Counted from the first letter of the stretch, positions 1-8,212 are shown. The stretch is 64,000 nucleotides of DNA from Pseudomonas marginalis (GCF_900105325.1 NZ_FNSU01000001.1:62001-126000); one strand, 5' to 3'. The notes: a model not told the origin generated them from the sequence alone. Translations and numbers: made by a program.

Positions 1-254
1 TTGTGCTGTTCAAGCAGGGCATGTTGCTGGTGGTGGTGCTGTCGGCACCGCCATTGATTGTAGCGGTGGTGGTGGGGGTGCTGGTGTCTCTGGTGCAAGC
101 ATTGATGCAGATACAGGACCAGACGCTGCCTTTTGGCATCAAGCTGGTGGCGGTAGGGGTTACGTTGATCCTGACGGGGCGCTGGATTGGCGTGGAGTTG
201 ATCCAACTGATCAACTTGACCTTCGAAATGATTGGCCGTTCGGCCCGGAACTGA
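1..254 (+). CDS. hrcS: T3SS export gate protein HrcS (SctS), 5' end cut by window
   Basis: Small inner-membrane subunit of the type III secretion export gate, which works with HrcR and HrcT. The readable frame starts at base 3. It shows two hydrophobic helices (roughly residues 8-32 and 46-70 of the visible part) around the family signature IQDQTLPFGIKL, followed by LILTGRWIGVELIQL. Family members are about 86-88 residues; 83 are visible, so only a few N-terminal codons lie outside the window and the GTG at base 3 is probably internal. It sits directly before hrcT, the normal order of Hrp clusters. The assignment to the SctS family is firm; separation from flagellar FliQ rests on the hrcT-hrcU neighbours and the hrp genes nearby. 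Confidence 0.93.
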   Translation, partial: VLFKQGMLLVVVLSAPPLIVAVVVGVLVSLVQALMQIQDQTLPFGIKLVAVGVTLILTGRWIGVELIQLINLTFEMIGRSARN

Positions 255-264
255 GGCCTCACCC

Positions 265-1053
265 GTGTTGGCTTATCTTGATTTCCTTCCCAGTCTGATT
301 ATCGGCATGGCGCGAATCTACCCGTGCGGAATACTCGTGGCGGCGTTCTGTTTCCAGCATATACGCGGCATGCTCCGGCACATCCTTGTAATGGTCATGG
401 CGCTGATGCCCGCGCCGGGTATTCATGCTGCGTTGACGGAGCATGATTACTCAGCGTTTGTGCTCGCTGCATTGGCGCTCAAGGAGTTGGCGCTGGGGGT
501 GCTGCTGGGGATGTTGCTTGCGATGCCGTTCTGGCTGTTCGAGTCGGTGGGGGCTTTGCTCGATAACCAGCGCGGAGCCCTGGCCGGTGGTCAGCTCAAT
601 CCTTCACTGGGGCCGGATGCGACGCCGATAGGGCATTTGTTCAAGCAATTGGCGATTTTTCTATTGATGGTCACCCTGGGGTTAGGCGCGTTGACTCAGG
701 TGATCTGGGACAGTTACCTGATTTGGCCACCCACCGTATGGTTCCCACTCCCGGCGCCTGATGGCATGAGCGTATTTGTCAGCCTGCTGGGCGACACGTT
801 CACCCATATGATGCTCTACGCTGCTCCCTTTATCGCGGTGCTGCTGTTGCTGGAGTTCGGCATCGCACTGCTGGGGGTCTACAGTCAGCAGCTACAGGTG
901 AGTACGCTGGCGCCACCGGTCAAGTGCCTGGCGGGGATCGGTATTCTGCTGTTGTATTTTGCGCTGCTGCAGGACTTGATCGTGGGGAGTATGAGCCAGC
1001 TGAGTGACCTGAAGCACTCGCTGGGCCTTTTATTCAAGGCTCCGATGCCATGA
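265..1053 (+). CDS. hrcT: T3SS export gate protein HrcT (SctT)
   Basis: Polytopic inner-membrane protein of the type III export gate (SctT/FliR family), 262 residues from the chosen start. I prefer GTG at 265 (product begins MLAYLDFLP) because a GAGG Shine-Dalgarno core lies at 253-256, eight bases upstream, and the length then matches Hrp HrcT proteins. A longer frame opens with TTG at 232 but overlaps hrcS and adds a non-hydrophobic tail. Family features include the GGQLNPSLGPDATP loop and several membrane segments. The stop overlaps the hrcU start as ATGA, which implies translational coupling within the hrcQRSTU-type operon. Confidence 0.93.
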   Translation: MLAYLDFLPSLIIGMARIYPCGILVAAFCFQHIRGMLRHILVMVMALMPAPGIHAALTEHDYSAFVLAALALKELALGVLLGMLLAMPFWLFESVGALLDNQRGALAGGQLNPSLGPDATPIGHLFKQLAIFLLMVTLGLGALTQVIWDSYLIWPPTVWFPLPAPDGMSVFVSLLGDTFTHMMLYAAPFIAVLLLLEFGIALLGVYSQQLQVSTLAPPVKCLAGIGILLLYFALLQDLIVGSMSQLSDLKHSLGLLFKAPMP

Positions 1054-2147
1054 GTGACTCGGGGGAAAAAAAGCACCCGGCGTCAGCCAAGAAGCTGCGT
1101 GACCAGCGCCAGAAAGGCCAGGTCGCTCAAAGTCAGGATGTGGCCAAGTTGATGGTGCTGGCGGCCATCAGCGAGATCGCCTTGTTCACCGCCGATACCA
1201 GCTTGCAACGTTTCCAGCAATTGATGGTGTTGCCGATCTCACGCCTGGACCAGCCCTTTGTACGGGCGTTGGAAGAAGTGCTGATTGAAGGCCTGGTGGT
1301 GTTCTTCTCATTCGGCCTGCTGATGGCCGGTGTGGCGATTGCTATGAAGCTGATCGCCAGTTGGATGCAGTTCGGATTGCTGTTTGCACCCGAGGCTCTG
1401 AAGCTCGATTTCAATCGCCTCAACCCGATCAGCCAATTTAAACAATTCTTTTCTGCCCAGTCGCTGATGAATCTGTTGATGAGCATCGCCAAGGCGTTTC
1501 TTTTGGGGCTGATCGTATTCCTGGTGGTCTGGCCCTCTCTTGGGACGTTGATCAACCTGGCCAACAGCGATCTGCAAAGTTACCTCCTGGCATTGATCGC
1601 CCTGTTCCGCTATCTGCTGCATGCCTGTCTTGCATTGTTACTGGTACTGGCGGTTATCGATTTCACCTTGCAGAAGCACTTCTTCGCCAAGCGCATGCGC
1701 ATGACCCAGGTCGAGGTCGTCAAAGAGTACAAGGATATGGAAGGCGACCCGCATGTGAAGGGCCAGCGCCGTGCGCTGGCGCAGCAATTGGCCCAGGAGG
1801 AACCGAAGGTCAAGCTGCCAAAGCTGGAGGAAGCCGACATGCTGGTGGTCAACCCGACCCACTTTGCTGTCGCCCTGTATTACCGCCCGGGCAAGACGCC
1901 GCTTCCGCTGCTGGTCAGCAAAGGTACGGATGCCGTCGCCCGCCAGTTGATTGCGCAGGCGAAGGCCGCCGAGGTGCCGGTCATCCAATGCGTATGGCTG
2001 GCGCGCTTGCTCTATACCAAAGTGTTGGGAGCAAGCATTCCCCGCGAATCCTTGCAGGCTGTGGCACTGATCTATCGCACCTTGCGTGAGCTTGATGATG
2101 AAGCCAAGCGCGAAACGCTGGAATTGCCTGAGTTGGAACGTCGCTGA
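1050..2147 (+). CDS. hrcU: T3SS autoprotease and substrate-switch protein HrcU (SctU)
   Basis: FlhB/SctU family export protein of 365 residues: four membrane helices in the N-terminal half, then a cytoplasmic domain. The autocleavage signature NPTH is present, with the Asn-Pro bond at residues 268-269, so the self-cleavage that switches export specificity should be intact. The N-terminus (KKHPASAKKLRDQRQKGQVAQSQD) is typical of the family. The gene starts inside the hrcT stop (ATGA) and ends at 2147, directly abutting the stop codon of convergent hrpV at 2148; no terminator fits between them. Confidence 0.95.
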   Translation: MSDSGEKKHPASAKKLRDQRQKGQVAQSQDVAKLMVLAAISEIALFTADTSLQRFQQLMVLPISRLDQPFVRALEEVLIEGLVVFFSFGLLMAGVAIAMKLIASWMQFGLLFAPEALKLDFNRLNPISQFKQFFSAQSLMNLLMSIAKAFLLGLIVFLVVWPSLGTLINLANSDLQSYLLALIALFRYLLHACLALLLVLAVIDFTLQKHFFAKRMRMTQVEVVKEYKDMEGDPHVKGQRRALAQQLAQEEPKVKLPKLEEADMLVVNPTHFAVALYYRPGKTPLPLLVSKGTDAVARQLIAQAKAAEVPVIQCVWLARLLYTKVLGASIPRESLQAVALIYRTLRELDDEAKRETLELPELERR

Positions 2148-2513
2148 TCAGCAGGTGGAGCGTGTGTCCAGGGCTTGGAGATTGGCCAGGGAAAGCACCC
2201 GGCTGAGGATTCCGTCGAGCGCATCGTTTGCAGCCGGCAGCGCGTGCCAGATTACCAAGGCATCCTGCGCGTCCAGGTAGATAAAACAACCATCGAACAC
2301 CACGGCAAGCTCAAAGCGCCGCTCCAATACCTGCTGCAACTGCCCTGCCTGTAATGCTGAACGAGCGACATGCAAGGCCATGCCCGGGCGTTTGCCGGCG
2401 TGCAGTGCACATGCTTTGATACCGGGAGCGAGCATCAGGTGAGCGGCAGCGCCACTCACCAGATTGTCCAGAAATACCTGGCGTTGATTGTCGGGCATTT
2501 CCTGGCGGCTCAT
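2148..2513 (-). CDS. hrpV: HrpV-like regulatory protein
   Basis: Predicted 121-residue cytoplasmic protein at the end of the hrpF-hrpG-hrcC-hrpT-hrpV block, the position of HrpV in Pseudomonas syringae. There HrpV binds HrpS, acts as a negative regulator of hrp transcription, and is countered by HrpG. I chose the ATG at 2513 because it overlaps the hrpT stop as ATGA. A longer frame reaching 2696 lies over hrpT and is a shadow. Similarity is diffuse, so the name rests on size, position and coupling more than on motifs. Confidence 0.7.
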   Translation of the reverse strand: MSRQEMPDNQRQVFLDNLVSGAAAHLMLAPGIKACALHAGKRPGMALHVARSALQAGQLQQVLERRFELAVVFDGCFIYLDAQDALVIWHALPAANDALDGILSRVLSLANLQALDTRSTC

Positions 2514-2713
2514 CGTTCCAGCGAGATAGTCTGGTAATCCGCACGTTCCCCGGCGGGACCAGGCTCGGCACGCATCTGCGGTGGCCACCAGATCACCATC
2601 TTGTCCTTGCTCGATTGTGGGCGTGAGCAGGAGTCGCCCTTGCAGGTGGGCGTGCAGCCGGCGACAAGCAGTGCCGTTGCGATCAGGGTGACGCACAATA
2701 AGCGGTGTTTCAT
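2510..2713 (-). CDS. hrpT: HrpT-like small outer-membrane lipoprotein
   Basis: 67-residue lipoprotein with a signal peptide and lipobox LVAGC, lipidated Cys near residue 20. In Hrp1 systems HrpT is a small lipoprotein that assists the HrcC secretin in the outer membrane. The gene is coupled to both neighbours by ATGA overlaps (hrcC stop to hrpT start at 2710-2713; hrpT stop to hrpV start at 2510-2513), so the three should be made together. The mature part is short, hydrophilic and contains CKGDSC. Confidence 0.8.
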   Translation of the reverse strand: MKHRLLCVTLIATALLVAGCTPTCKGDSCSRPQSSKDKMVIWWPPQMRAEPGPAGERADYQTISLER

Positions 2714-4833
2714 GGCGTGGCCTTCTGAGCAGGAGTAATCAAGGAGGGGCGGGGCACGCTGAGGTGTTCGTCCTTCACCACCGGGCGCATGGCGATAAAC
2801 ACCTCGGCTTCTTCACCCGGCTTGAGCCAGGCGCGCGGCCACACGCTGACGGCCAGGGTCTGCGAGTTGCTGCATTCCTTTTCGTCGATACGCACGTGGC
2901 GTTTGACCTGGTTGCGCAGGACCACTACCGCCACGTTGTAGTCCGGTCCCGCATACCATTGGCTGCGTTCGGTGTTCAGCGCGAGCAAGTCGCGGGTGCT
3001 GCACAAACTGTCCAGCCCCAGGGGCATTGGTGCCGCCTTGAAGGCCTTGGGCACTTTCCCGCTGACCATGTGCGCCAGGGTACTGATGATGTCGCTGCGC
3101 TTGATTACCGGCTGGTGAGGGCTGTAGCGCCGCGCCAACGGTGCGAGGGCTGCCTGCAATTCGACCTGGTCGGCCTGGGGCAGGTAGCGCGACGGATCGG
3201 CCTGGTCACCGATGACGCGCGGGGTGAGGATGAACAGGCGTTCACGTCGATTGTTCTGCCGTTCTGTCGAGGAAAACAGCGCCTTGCCCAGTAGCGGGAT
3301 ATCACCCAATAGGGGGACTTTGTTGCGCTTGTCGCTGCTTTCGGTGACGTGGAAACCACCGACCACCAGTGAGCGTTTTTCCGCCATGACGGCCTGGGTG
3401 CTGACCTTGCCTCGGCGTACATCGAGGTTGCCGGGAGTGGGGTTGGTTTCGTTGAAATTGCCATCTTCGATATCCACCGCCAAATGGATCTGGTGGCTGC
3501 CACGGCTGGTGATGACACGGGGGACCACCTGGAAGCTGGTGCCCACGGTGACCGGTAAAATGGTTGCATTCTCCCGGCCGGGGGTCAGGTACTGGGTGCG
3601 GTTGAAGTCGATGACCGCCGGTTGGTTTTCCAAGGTGAGCACCGAGGGGTTGGAGACCATGCTTGCCAGCCCCTTGGCTTCCAGCGCGCGTATATCTGCG
3701 TAGAAGCGCTCACGGTTCTCAATCGACACCTGCGAAGAGGTGCCCGGTGCCATATTGACGCCGCCACGGAATCGGCTGTTCTGAAACCCCCAGTTCACCC
3801 CGAACTCTCGCAATTGCGTGCGCTCGATATCGAGAATGATCGCGTCGATTTCCACCAGTTTGCGCGCGACATCGAGTTGAGTGATCAACTCTCGATACAT
3901 GCCCTGCCGCTCAGGCAGGTCATAGATCAGCACAGCGTTATTGCGTACATCGGCTTCGACGCGAACCCTGCTGGGTGAGACCGGGGCTCGCGAGGTGAGT
4001 GTCGGGAGCGGATCCAACGGCCCGGTGTTGACGTTTGTACCCAGCATCTGCCCCAGTAAGGGGTTGCTCAATCGGGGAATGTTCGGTACGAGCGGCGCAG
4101 GCTGTGACGGGGAGGGTTGGTTCAGACTGTTGAGGGTCGAATTGGAACGCGGCTCCAGCAATCCACGCAGAATGCTGGCCACCCCCGGAATAGTGAGCTT
4201 CTCGCCGCGGTAATCCACTTGACGATCCGTCGCATTGGCGAATTTAAGCGGGAAACTCAGCACGCTCTGCTTTTCATCCGGAGAGCGGCGCTGGGTACTG
4301 AACTGTTTGATCTGCTCGATATAGCGTCGAGGGCCCGAAACCAGTACCACGCCGTCTTCGGGCAACTCGCCCCAACCGAAACGGCTATCGAGCAGGCCAA
4401 TATCGGTGAGCGCTTGCTTAAGGTCGGCAATGGTCTCGGAAGAAACCTCCAGGCGCGCCGAGTCTTGCTGGTCCAGCGTGCTGATATAGAGGGTGTTGTT
4501 GTACAGGTACCACTGGAAACGGTGTTCTACCCCCAGACGGTCGAGCATCGACTGCGGGGTATTAGCGCGAATCTTGCCATTTACGTTGCCTTCCAGCAGG
4601 CCCTCGACATGTAGTTGTGTCCCAAAGGTCTGGGCGAAATCCTCCAGCACTTCCCGGAGGGGCTTATGTTCAGCTTCATAAGCGTAGGCGGTGTTTTTCC
4701 ACTCGGGGGGGATGGCCGCCAGTGTGTTCCCTGCTGGGATCAGCAGCCAGGAAAGCAGGATAGCGTTACGCCAGGGAAATCCCTTGGGCGAAGCACGGCG
4801 TAAGCGACTGTGCTCGTGGTTCTTGTTATGCAT
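2710..4833 (-). CDS. hrcC: T3SS outer-membrane secretin HrcC (SctC)
   Basis: 707-residue secretin that forms the outer-membrane ring of the injectisome. After an N-terminal signal segment (hydrophobic run around residues 24-40), periplasmic N-domains follow (STLDQQDSARLEV; VLVSGPRRYIEQI). The C-terminal beta-barrel domain shows the secretin signature (VPLLGDIPLLGKALFS, then FILTPRVI). The protein continues about 150 residues beyond that signature. The gene follows hrpG leftward and overlaps hrpT. The start at 4833 is not certain because the N-terminus is long and charged, but no better start is evident. Confidence 0.95.
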   Translation of the reverse strand: MHNKNHEHSRLRRASPKGFPWRNAILLSWLLIPAGNTLAAIPPEWKNTAYAYEAEHKPLREVLEDFAQTFGTQLHVEGLLEGNVNGKIRANTPQSMLDRLGVEHRFQWYLYNNTLYISTLDQQDSARLEVSSETIADLKQALTDIGLLDSRFGWGELPEDGVVLVSGPRRYIEQIKQFSTQRRSPDEKQSVLSFPLKFANATDRQVDYRGEKLTIPGVASILRGLLEPRSNSTLNSLNQPSPSQPAPLVPNIPRLSNPLLGQMLGTNVNTGPLDPLPTLTSRAPVSPSRVRVEADVRNNAVLIYDLPERQGMYRELITQLDVARKLVEIDAIILDIERTQLREFGVNWGFQNSRFRGGVNMAPGTSSQVSIENRERFYADIRALEAKGLASMVSNPSVLTLENQPAVIDFNRTQYLTPGRENATILPVTVGTSFQVVPRVITSRGSHQIHLAVDIEDGNFNETNPTPGNLDVRRGKVSTQAVMAEKRSLVVGGFHVTESSDKRNKVPLLGDIPLLGKALFSSTERQNNRRERLFILTPRVIGDQADPSRYLPQADQVELQAALAPLARRYSPHQPVIKRSDIISTLAHMVSGKVPKAFKAAPMPLGLDSLCSTRDLLALNTERSQWYAGPDYNVAVVVLRNQVKRHVRIDEKECSNSQTLAVSVWPRAWLKPGEEAEVFIAMRPVVKDEHLSVPRPSLITPAQKATP

Positions 4834-4847
4834 TGCCGGTTCTCTGG

Positions 4848-5240
4848 TTAGTACGACAGTGAGCGTAGTGAGGTGGGTTTGAGGTTTTGGGGGTGGCGAG
4901 CAAGGCGCGCGACTGTGGCGCGCCAGGTGTCGCGTTGGTTCAGCAGGGCTTCAAGGTAGCCGAGTACGTATGCCTCTCCCTGCCCACCTGGCAGTTTCTG
5001 GATCAGCCACAGCTCACCGCTGTCCGCTTTTTGAGCCAGTGCGCCATGGAAGTGATTCAGGCTGGCAGCGCCCAGGCGCATCCAGCGCTGCAAGGTGGCG
5101 GTGTCTGGGCGAGTCAAGGTCAGTTGAACACTCAGCACCAAAGCGTCTCCCTGACGATTCAGCATGATTTCGTCATCGCCCTCAAACAAACGGAGTTGTT
5201 CTTTGCCGCTGATTAACCAATCACGGACTAACGCTTGCAT
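4848..5240 (-). CDS. hrpG: HrpG-like T3SS chaperone/regulator
   Basis: About 130 residues from ATG 5240, one base after the hrpF stop codon (5242). In P. syringae HrpG is a chaperone-like protein that binds HrpV and so releases HrpS. The sequence has the compact acidic make-up of class-I-chaperone-like folds (GKEQLRLFEGDDEIML; WLIQKLPG). A longer frame reaching 5288 would overlap hrpF and is less likely. Identification rests mainly on the conserved order hrpF-hrpG-hrcC. Confidence 0.72.
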   Translation of the reverse strand: MQALVRDWLISGKEQLRLFEGDDEIMLNRQGDALVLSVQLTLTRPDTATLQRWMRLGAASLNHFHGALAQKADSGELWLIQKLPGGQGEAYVLGYLEALLNQRDTWRATVARLARHPQNLKPTSLRSLSY

Positions 5241-5241
5241 A

Positions 5242-5460
5242 TTATTGGAAACTTTCAAAAGTGCTTTTGAGCAACATATGCGAAACACGCGTATGTTCCA
5301 GATATGCCATCTGGGACAGGGTGCTCTTTACTGCAAGCTCATAAAATAACTTTGCATCAGCCTGCTCTTGAGATGTGAGGGTATGGAGCTTTTTATAAAG
5401 TCTATGGGCATTTTTGGCGTTTTTAGAAAGCTCCTCTGGAAGGTTGTTGAAAATACTCAT
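5242..5460 (-). CDS. hrpF: HrpF-like small T3SS protein
   Basis: 72-residue, largely helical protein with no membrane segment, beginning MSIFNNLPEEL. It has the size and position of HrpF, first gene of the block leading to hrcC. A Shine-Dalgarno GAGGG lies 6-8 bases before the ATG on the minus strand. HrpF is thought to assist pilin secretion and is related to needle chaperones; that role is known for the family, not shown here. Codons and the 80-base upstream gap are richer in A/T than the housekeeping genes nearby. Confidence 0.75.
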   Translation of the reverse strand: MSIFNNLPEELSKNAKNAHRLYKKLHTLTSQEQADAKLFYELAVKSTLSQMAYLEHTRVSHMLLKSTFESFQ

Positions 5461-5544
5461 TAGTTACCCTCTTTATTATGTGGAGGTGCATGGATTAATA
5501 AGGTTTTGTCAAGGCTCGTTGTCGGCGATGCATAGCGGATGCAA

Positions 5545-6138
5545 TTAAATGTCTATCCGGTAGTCTCTCCCATGATTGAAAAAGGCATCGAGCATTGAAT
5601 TCCAGCTGATACGGAAATCACCCTCGTCGGTTTTCAATACAAGTGTCTGAGCAGGGATTGTTTCGTCGTGGTGAAGCTTCCAGAGCGTGGCTTTGTGATG
5701 GGCGAGATACTGTTTTACCTCCTCAAAGTCCTGGGGGTGACAGAGAAGCGCCGCGTCGATCTCCTGAATCTGGTCCGCCAGCAATTGCTTCAGCAGGGCT
5801 GACAGCCGCTGAGGGGCTACCGTTTCGCCAAGCAGGCGTCTAATTGCTTGGTTGGTGATCGATGTTGCGTACTCCTCCAGGTTGTCACACATCGCTTGAC
5901 GGTCACGTTCCCAGCGTTTGAATTGGGCGTCTGCGCGTTGCCAGACATCCAGGGACGCCTTTTCCAGCAGAAGTTCGCACTGTCTCTCTGTCTGGTTTAT
6001 CAGTTCATCGGCCTGTGCCTTGGCGTGGCTGATGAGCTGGTTGGCGTGCTCCCAGTTTGCAAGTTCCTCCCGGGGAATCAGGCAACGTGACAATCCCGCA
6101 GCATCCTTGGGCAATTCAACGGTGTATCGACATAACAT
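5545..6138 (-). CDS. hrpE: T3SS ATPase stator HrpE (SctL)
   Basis: 197-residue peripheral stator of the secretion ATPase HrcN (SctL/YscL/FliH family). The N-terminal half is a long charged helix (EELANWEHANQLISHAKAQADEL) of the kind that forms the coiled-coil stalk; the C-terminal half (VAPQRLSALLKQLLADQ onward) matches the ATPase-binding region. A Shine-Dalgarno AAGGA lies about nine bases before the ATG. It is the last gene of the hrpA-hrpE block, 85 bases before hrpF. Confidence 0.85.
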   Translation of the reverse strand: MLCRYTVELPKDAAGLSRCLIPREELANWEHANQLISHAKAQADELINQTERQCELLLEKASLDVWQRADAQFKRWERDRQAMCDNLEEYATSITNQAIRRLLGETVAPQRLSALLKQLLADQIQEIDAALLCHPQDFEEVKQYLAHHKATLWKLHHDETIPAQTLVLKTDEGDFRISWNSMLDAFFNHGRDYRIDI

Positions 6139-6149
6139 CTCTGTTTTCC

Positions 6150-6722
6150 TTACGCGTTCGAGTCAAGGGACAGAGGGGCGTTCGCCGATGTCGTCACGCG
6201 CCAGACTACGGCTTGCCAGAGCGTGTTCAGTCGGCTGCTTGAGTTTTCGAGTGAGATATTACTTTTCTCAACCGCACATACGCGGTTACGGGGGAACCGC
6301 AATCGAAGGCGCTGCCACGTATCGGGTTCTATCCAGCTGGAAAGCAATTGCAGCGGATCAGCATCCGGCGACAGCATGGTAGGGGGCAACGCCTTGGACA
6401 AACGCATGCACCACAGATGCTGACTTTCGCTCAACGGCGGTGCGGCCTCGGGATTGAACGTGCCGTGAACCAGTGTCAGCGCCAGGTTGAGTTGCTCCGT
6501 TGATGCGAGGGCCAGGCGAAGTACGGTGGGGTGGGGGGCCGGAGGCAAGCACGCGGCAATGCTTGTGAGACCATCCGGGGCGGAACGTCTGCTGTGATAA
6601 AGCACGCTAATTGAAGTGTACTTGTCACCTCTCCAGTCCTCGTGAGCGTGCTCCCAGGGAAACGCCCACCATTCAGCCCAGGCCAGGCGTTCACTCATTG
6701 AATGATCGAATCTAGGCGTCAT
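6150..6722 (-). CDS. hrpD: HrpD-like T3SS protein
   Basis: 190-residue cytoplasmic protein between hrcJ and hrpE, the place of HrpD (SctK-like) in Hrp1 clusters. SctK proteins are adaptor parts of the cytoplasmic sorting platform. I chose ATG 6722, which overlaps the hrcJ stop by 11 bases; an in-frame TTG at 6734 lacks a better ribosome site. The protein is Trp-rich near its N-terminus (WAEWWAFPWEHAHEDW). Motif support is weak, and the call rests on synteny. Confidence 0.75.
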   Translation of the reverse strand: MTPRFDHSMSERLAWAEWWAFPWEHAHEDWRGDKYTSISVLYHSRRSAPDGLTSIAACLPPAPHPTVLRLALASTEQLNLALTLVHGTFNPEAAPPLSESQHLWCMRLSKALPPTMLSPDADPLQLLSSWIEPDTWQRLRLRFPRNRVCAVEKSNISLENSSSRLNTLWQAVVWRVTTSANAPLSLDSNA

Positions 6723-7512
6723 GAGCTGGGCCAATTGGTTCCTGCGCTACTTGCGGCCCTCGCAGAAGAGGCTGACGTCGATTGAGCAGGAACAGTGTAC
6801 CGGCCACGGATGACAACACGCCGAGAAGTGCCGCGATAACGCTGCCTCGCCAAAAACCGAGATCATCGCTGGGCACCAGGAACGGGCCGAAATACACCAG
6901 CCGTTGCTGCTCCTGATAAGTGGCAGCAGGCACAAAGATCACGCTGAGTTTCTGCAGGTTATCCACGGCTGTGGTCATGCCTGGAATGCTGCTCGCTACC
7001 ATCCTGCGAACGCGTGCGCGGATATTATCGGGGTCCAGGCGTGGGTCATGCTTAATGAAGACTGATGCGGATGCGGGCTGGACCGGTTCCCCTGGCGCGA
7101 TGCGTTCCGGCAATACCACGTGTACCCGGGCAATAATCACCCCGTCAATGTTGGACAAGGTGGCTTCTAGCTCTTGGGACAAGGCATAAATGTAGCGTGC
7201 CCGTTCTTCCAGTGGGGTAGAAATAACCCCTTCCTTGCGAAAGGTATCGCCCAGCGTCGTCCGCGCCATTCTAGGTAGCCCTGCGGCTTCCAATGTACGT
7301 ACGGCGCGTCCAATATCGGTGGCGTTGACCGCCACGACGACACCGTCTTTGGCCGGGATTTTTTGGGCGCGAATATGTTTATCTGCCAATTCCGCGACCA
7401 CCTCATTGGCTTCTTGCTCAGAAAGTTGCCGATGAAGTTCAACGCGGTCGCTGCAACCGTTTAACGTGCATACAAGAATAAAAAGCAGGGCGGCGGGCAG
7501 GGATTTAATCAT
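6712..7512 (-). CDS. hrcJ: T3SS inner-membrane ring lipoprotein HrcJ (SctJ)
   Basis: Lipoprotein of about 266 residues forming the inner ring of the injectisome base. The signal peptide ends in lipobox LNGC. The periplasmic ring-building part carries the hallmark stretches GVISTPLEERARYIYALSQE and ARVHVVLPE, and a C-terminal membrane anchor lies around residues 226-246 (VIAALLGVLSSVAGTLFLL). The start is either ATG 7512 or GTG 7518 (the latter overlapping the hrpB stop); ATG gives the cleaner signal peptide. Strongly similar to P. syringae HrcJ. Confidence 0.95.
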   Translation of the reverse strand: MIKSLPAALLFILVCTLNGCSDRVELHRQLSEQEANEVVAELADKHIRAQKIPAKDGVVVAVNATDIGRAVRTLEAAGLPRMARTTLGDTFRKEGVISTPLEERARYIYALSQELEATLSNIDGVIIARVHVVLPERIAPGEPVQPASASVFIKHDPRLDPDNIRARVRRMVASSIPGMTTAVDNLQKLSVIFVPAATYQEQQRLVYFGPFLVPSDDLGFWRGSVIAALLGVLSSVAGTLFLLNRRQPLLRGPQVAQEPIGPAHDA

Positions 7513-7517
7513 GTTCA

Positions 7518-7886
7518 CTATTGCATGTTACAGATTTTGTCGATGCATTGGCTTGTCTTGCCAAGGCTCTTTACTAACAGTTGGGTAGTGAGCGCCACAT
7601 TAGAGAGTTCGCGCGGGTACTCTCTGAATTTTTCAGAGTCCATGCCTTTACTTGATGATTTCAGCGCCCGCGCGAGGCGGTTTTTTTTATTTTCGATATA
7701 ACTTGAATGCTCCGCCAGCATGGCTAATACAGCAGGGGGGGCGACGGCAGGCGTGCTGGCTTTCGAGCCTTCGAGCATTGACGCGAAGAAACTTACATCC
7801 GTGCTGGATATTGAGTTTTTCTGTGTAACATCAGTGCCTCCGCGACGCGTATTCAGCGTTGAAAAATCAAATGCTTCTATCTGCAT
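7518..7886 (-). CDS. hrpB: HrpB-like inner rod protein (SctI)
   Basis: 122 residues, small and partly helical, without signal peptide or membrane segment, directly before hrcJ. HrpB/SctI proteins form the inner rod that connects the base to the pilus and are themselves secreted. The C-terminal region (ALTTQLLVKSLGKTSQCIDKICNMQ) is a predicted amphipathic helix, as expected for polymerising rod proteins. In P. syringae hrpZ (harpin) separates hrpA and hrpB; here hrpB follows hrpA after a hairpin and about 100 bases. Confidence 0.8.
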   Translation of the reverse strand: MQIEAFDFSTLNTRRGGTDVTQKNSISSTDVSFFASMLEGSKASTPAVAPPAVLAMLAEHSSYIENKKNRLARALKSSSKGMDSEKFREYPRELSNVALTTQLLVKSLGKTSQCIDKICNMQ

Positions 7887-7963
7887 ATAGGGCCTGCGGT
7901 ATGGGGGCTGAAGCAGGTTGGTGATAATGGCGGATGCCGCATTTGCGATTTAAGCTCATATGA

Positions 7964-7993
7964 CACCTCCCCGGCTAATGAGCCAGGGAGGTG
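7964..7993 (-). terminator. Strong hairpin between hrpA and hrpB
   Basis: Inverted repeat with two 13-base arms (7964-7976 and 7981-7993), one mismatch and a four-base loop, 7 bases past the hrpA stop on the minus strand. There is no T-run after it, so it is more likely a partial terminator or an mRNA-stabilising end than a full intrinsic terminator. Its position would let the pilin message outnumber the downstream structural message. Confidence 0.6.
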
Positions 7994-7999
7994 GTCCTG

Positions 8000-8212
8000 T
8001 TACGAGCGGATTTCTTTAGCTGCGGCGTACAAGCCAGTGATCATCTTTGCCTTCAAGCTCTCTTGGAAAGTCGCCTCTGCGACGGCGGCTGCGCGATCAG
8101 ACGCGGAACCTGCACCACCTCCACCACCAGCTACCCCATCGGCACCACCGAACATCGAGGCGTTGTTGTATGCGTTTGAACCGTACGAATTACTACCGGA
8201 TATACCAGCCAT
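8000..8212 (-). CDS. hrpA: Hrp pilin HrpA (SctF-type filament subunit)
   Basis: 70-residue predicted pilus subunit. The first half is low-complexity and Ser/Gly/Asn-rich (MAGISGSNSYGSNAYNNAS, then a GAGGGGGAG-like run). The C-terminal half is one amphipathic helix (EATFQESLKAKMITGLYAAAKEIRS), the usual shape of polymerising Hrp pilins. ATG 8212 has a Shine-Dalgarno GGAG seven bases upstream; a longer frame to 8251 is less likely. It is shorter than the roughly 110-residue HrpA of P. syringae. It is the first gene after the hrp box at 8313-8340. Confidence 0.75.
   Translation of the reverse strand: MAGISGSNSYGSNAYNNASMFGGADGVAGGGGGAGSASDRAAAVAEATFQESLKAKMITGLYAAAKEIRS

Noticed and set aside
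2514..2696. N-terminal extension of hrpV to 2696
   Set aside because: The added residues lie over hrpT in another frame, look random, and remove the ATGA coupling seen with the start at 2513.
5477..5507. Possible hrp box before hrpF (AAAACC-N18-CCACATA on the minus strand)
   Set aside because: The downstream element fits, but the upstream element is AAAACC rather than GGAACC and the spacer is 18 instead of 15-16. Too weak to annotate; hrpF could be read through from hrpE.
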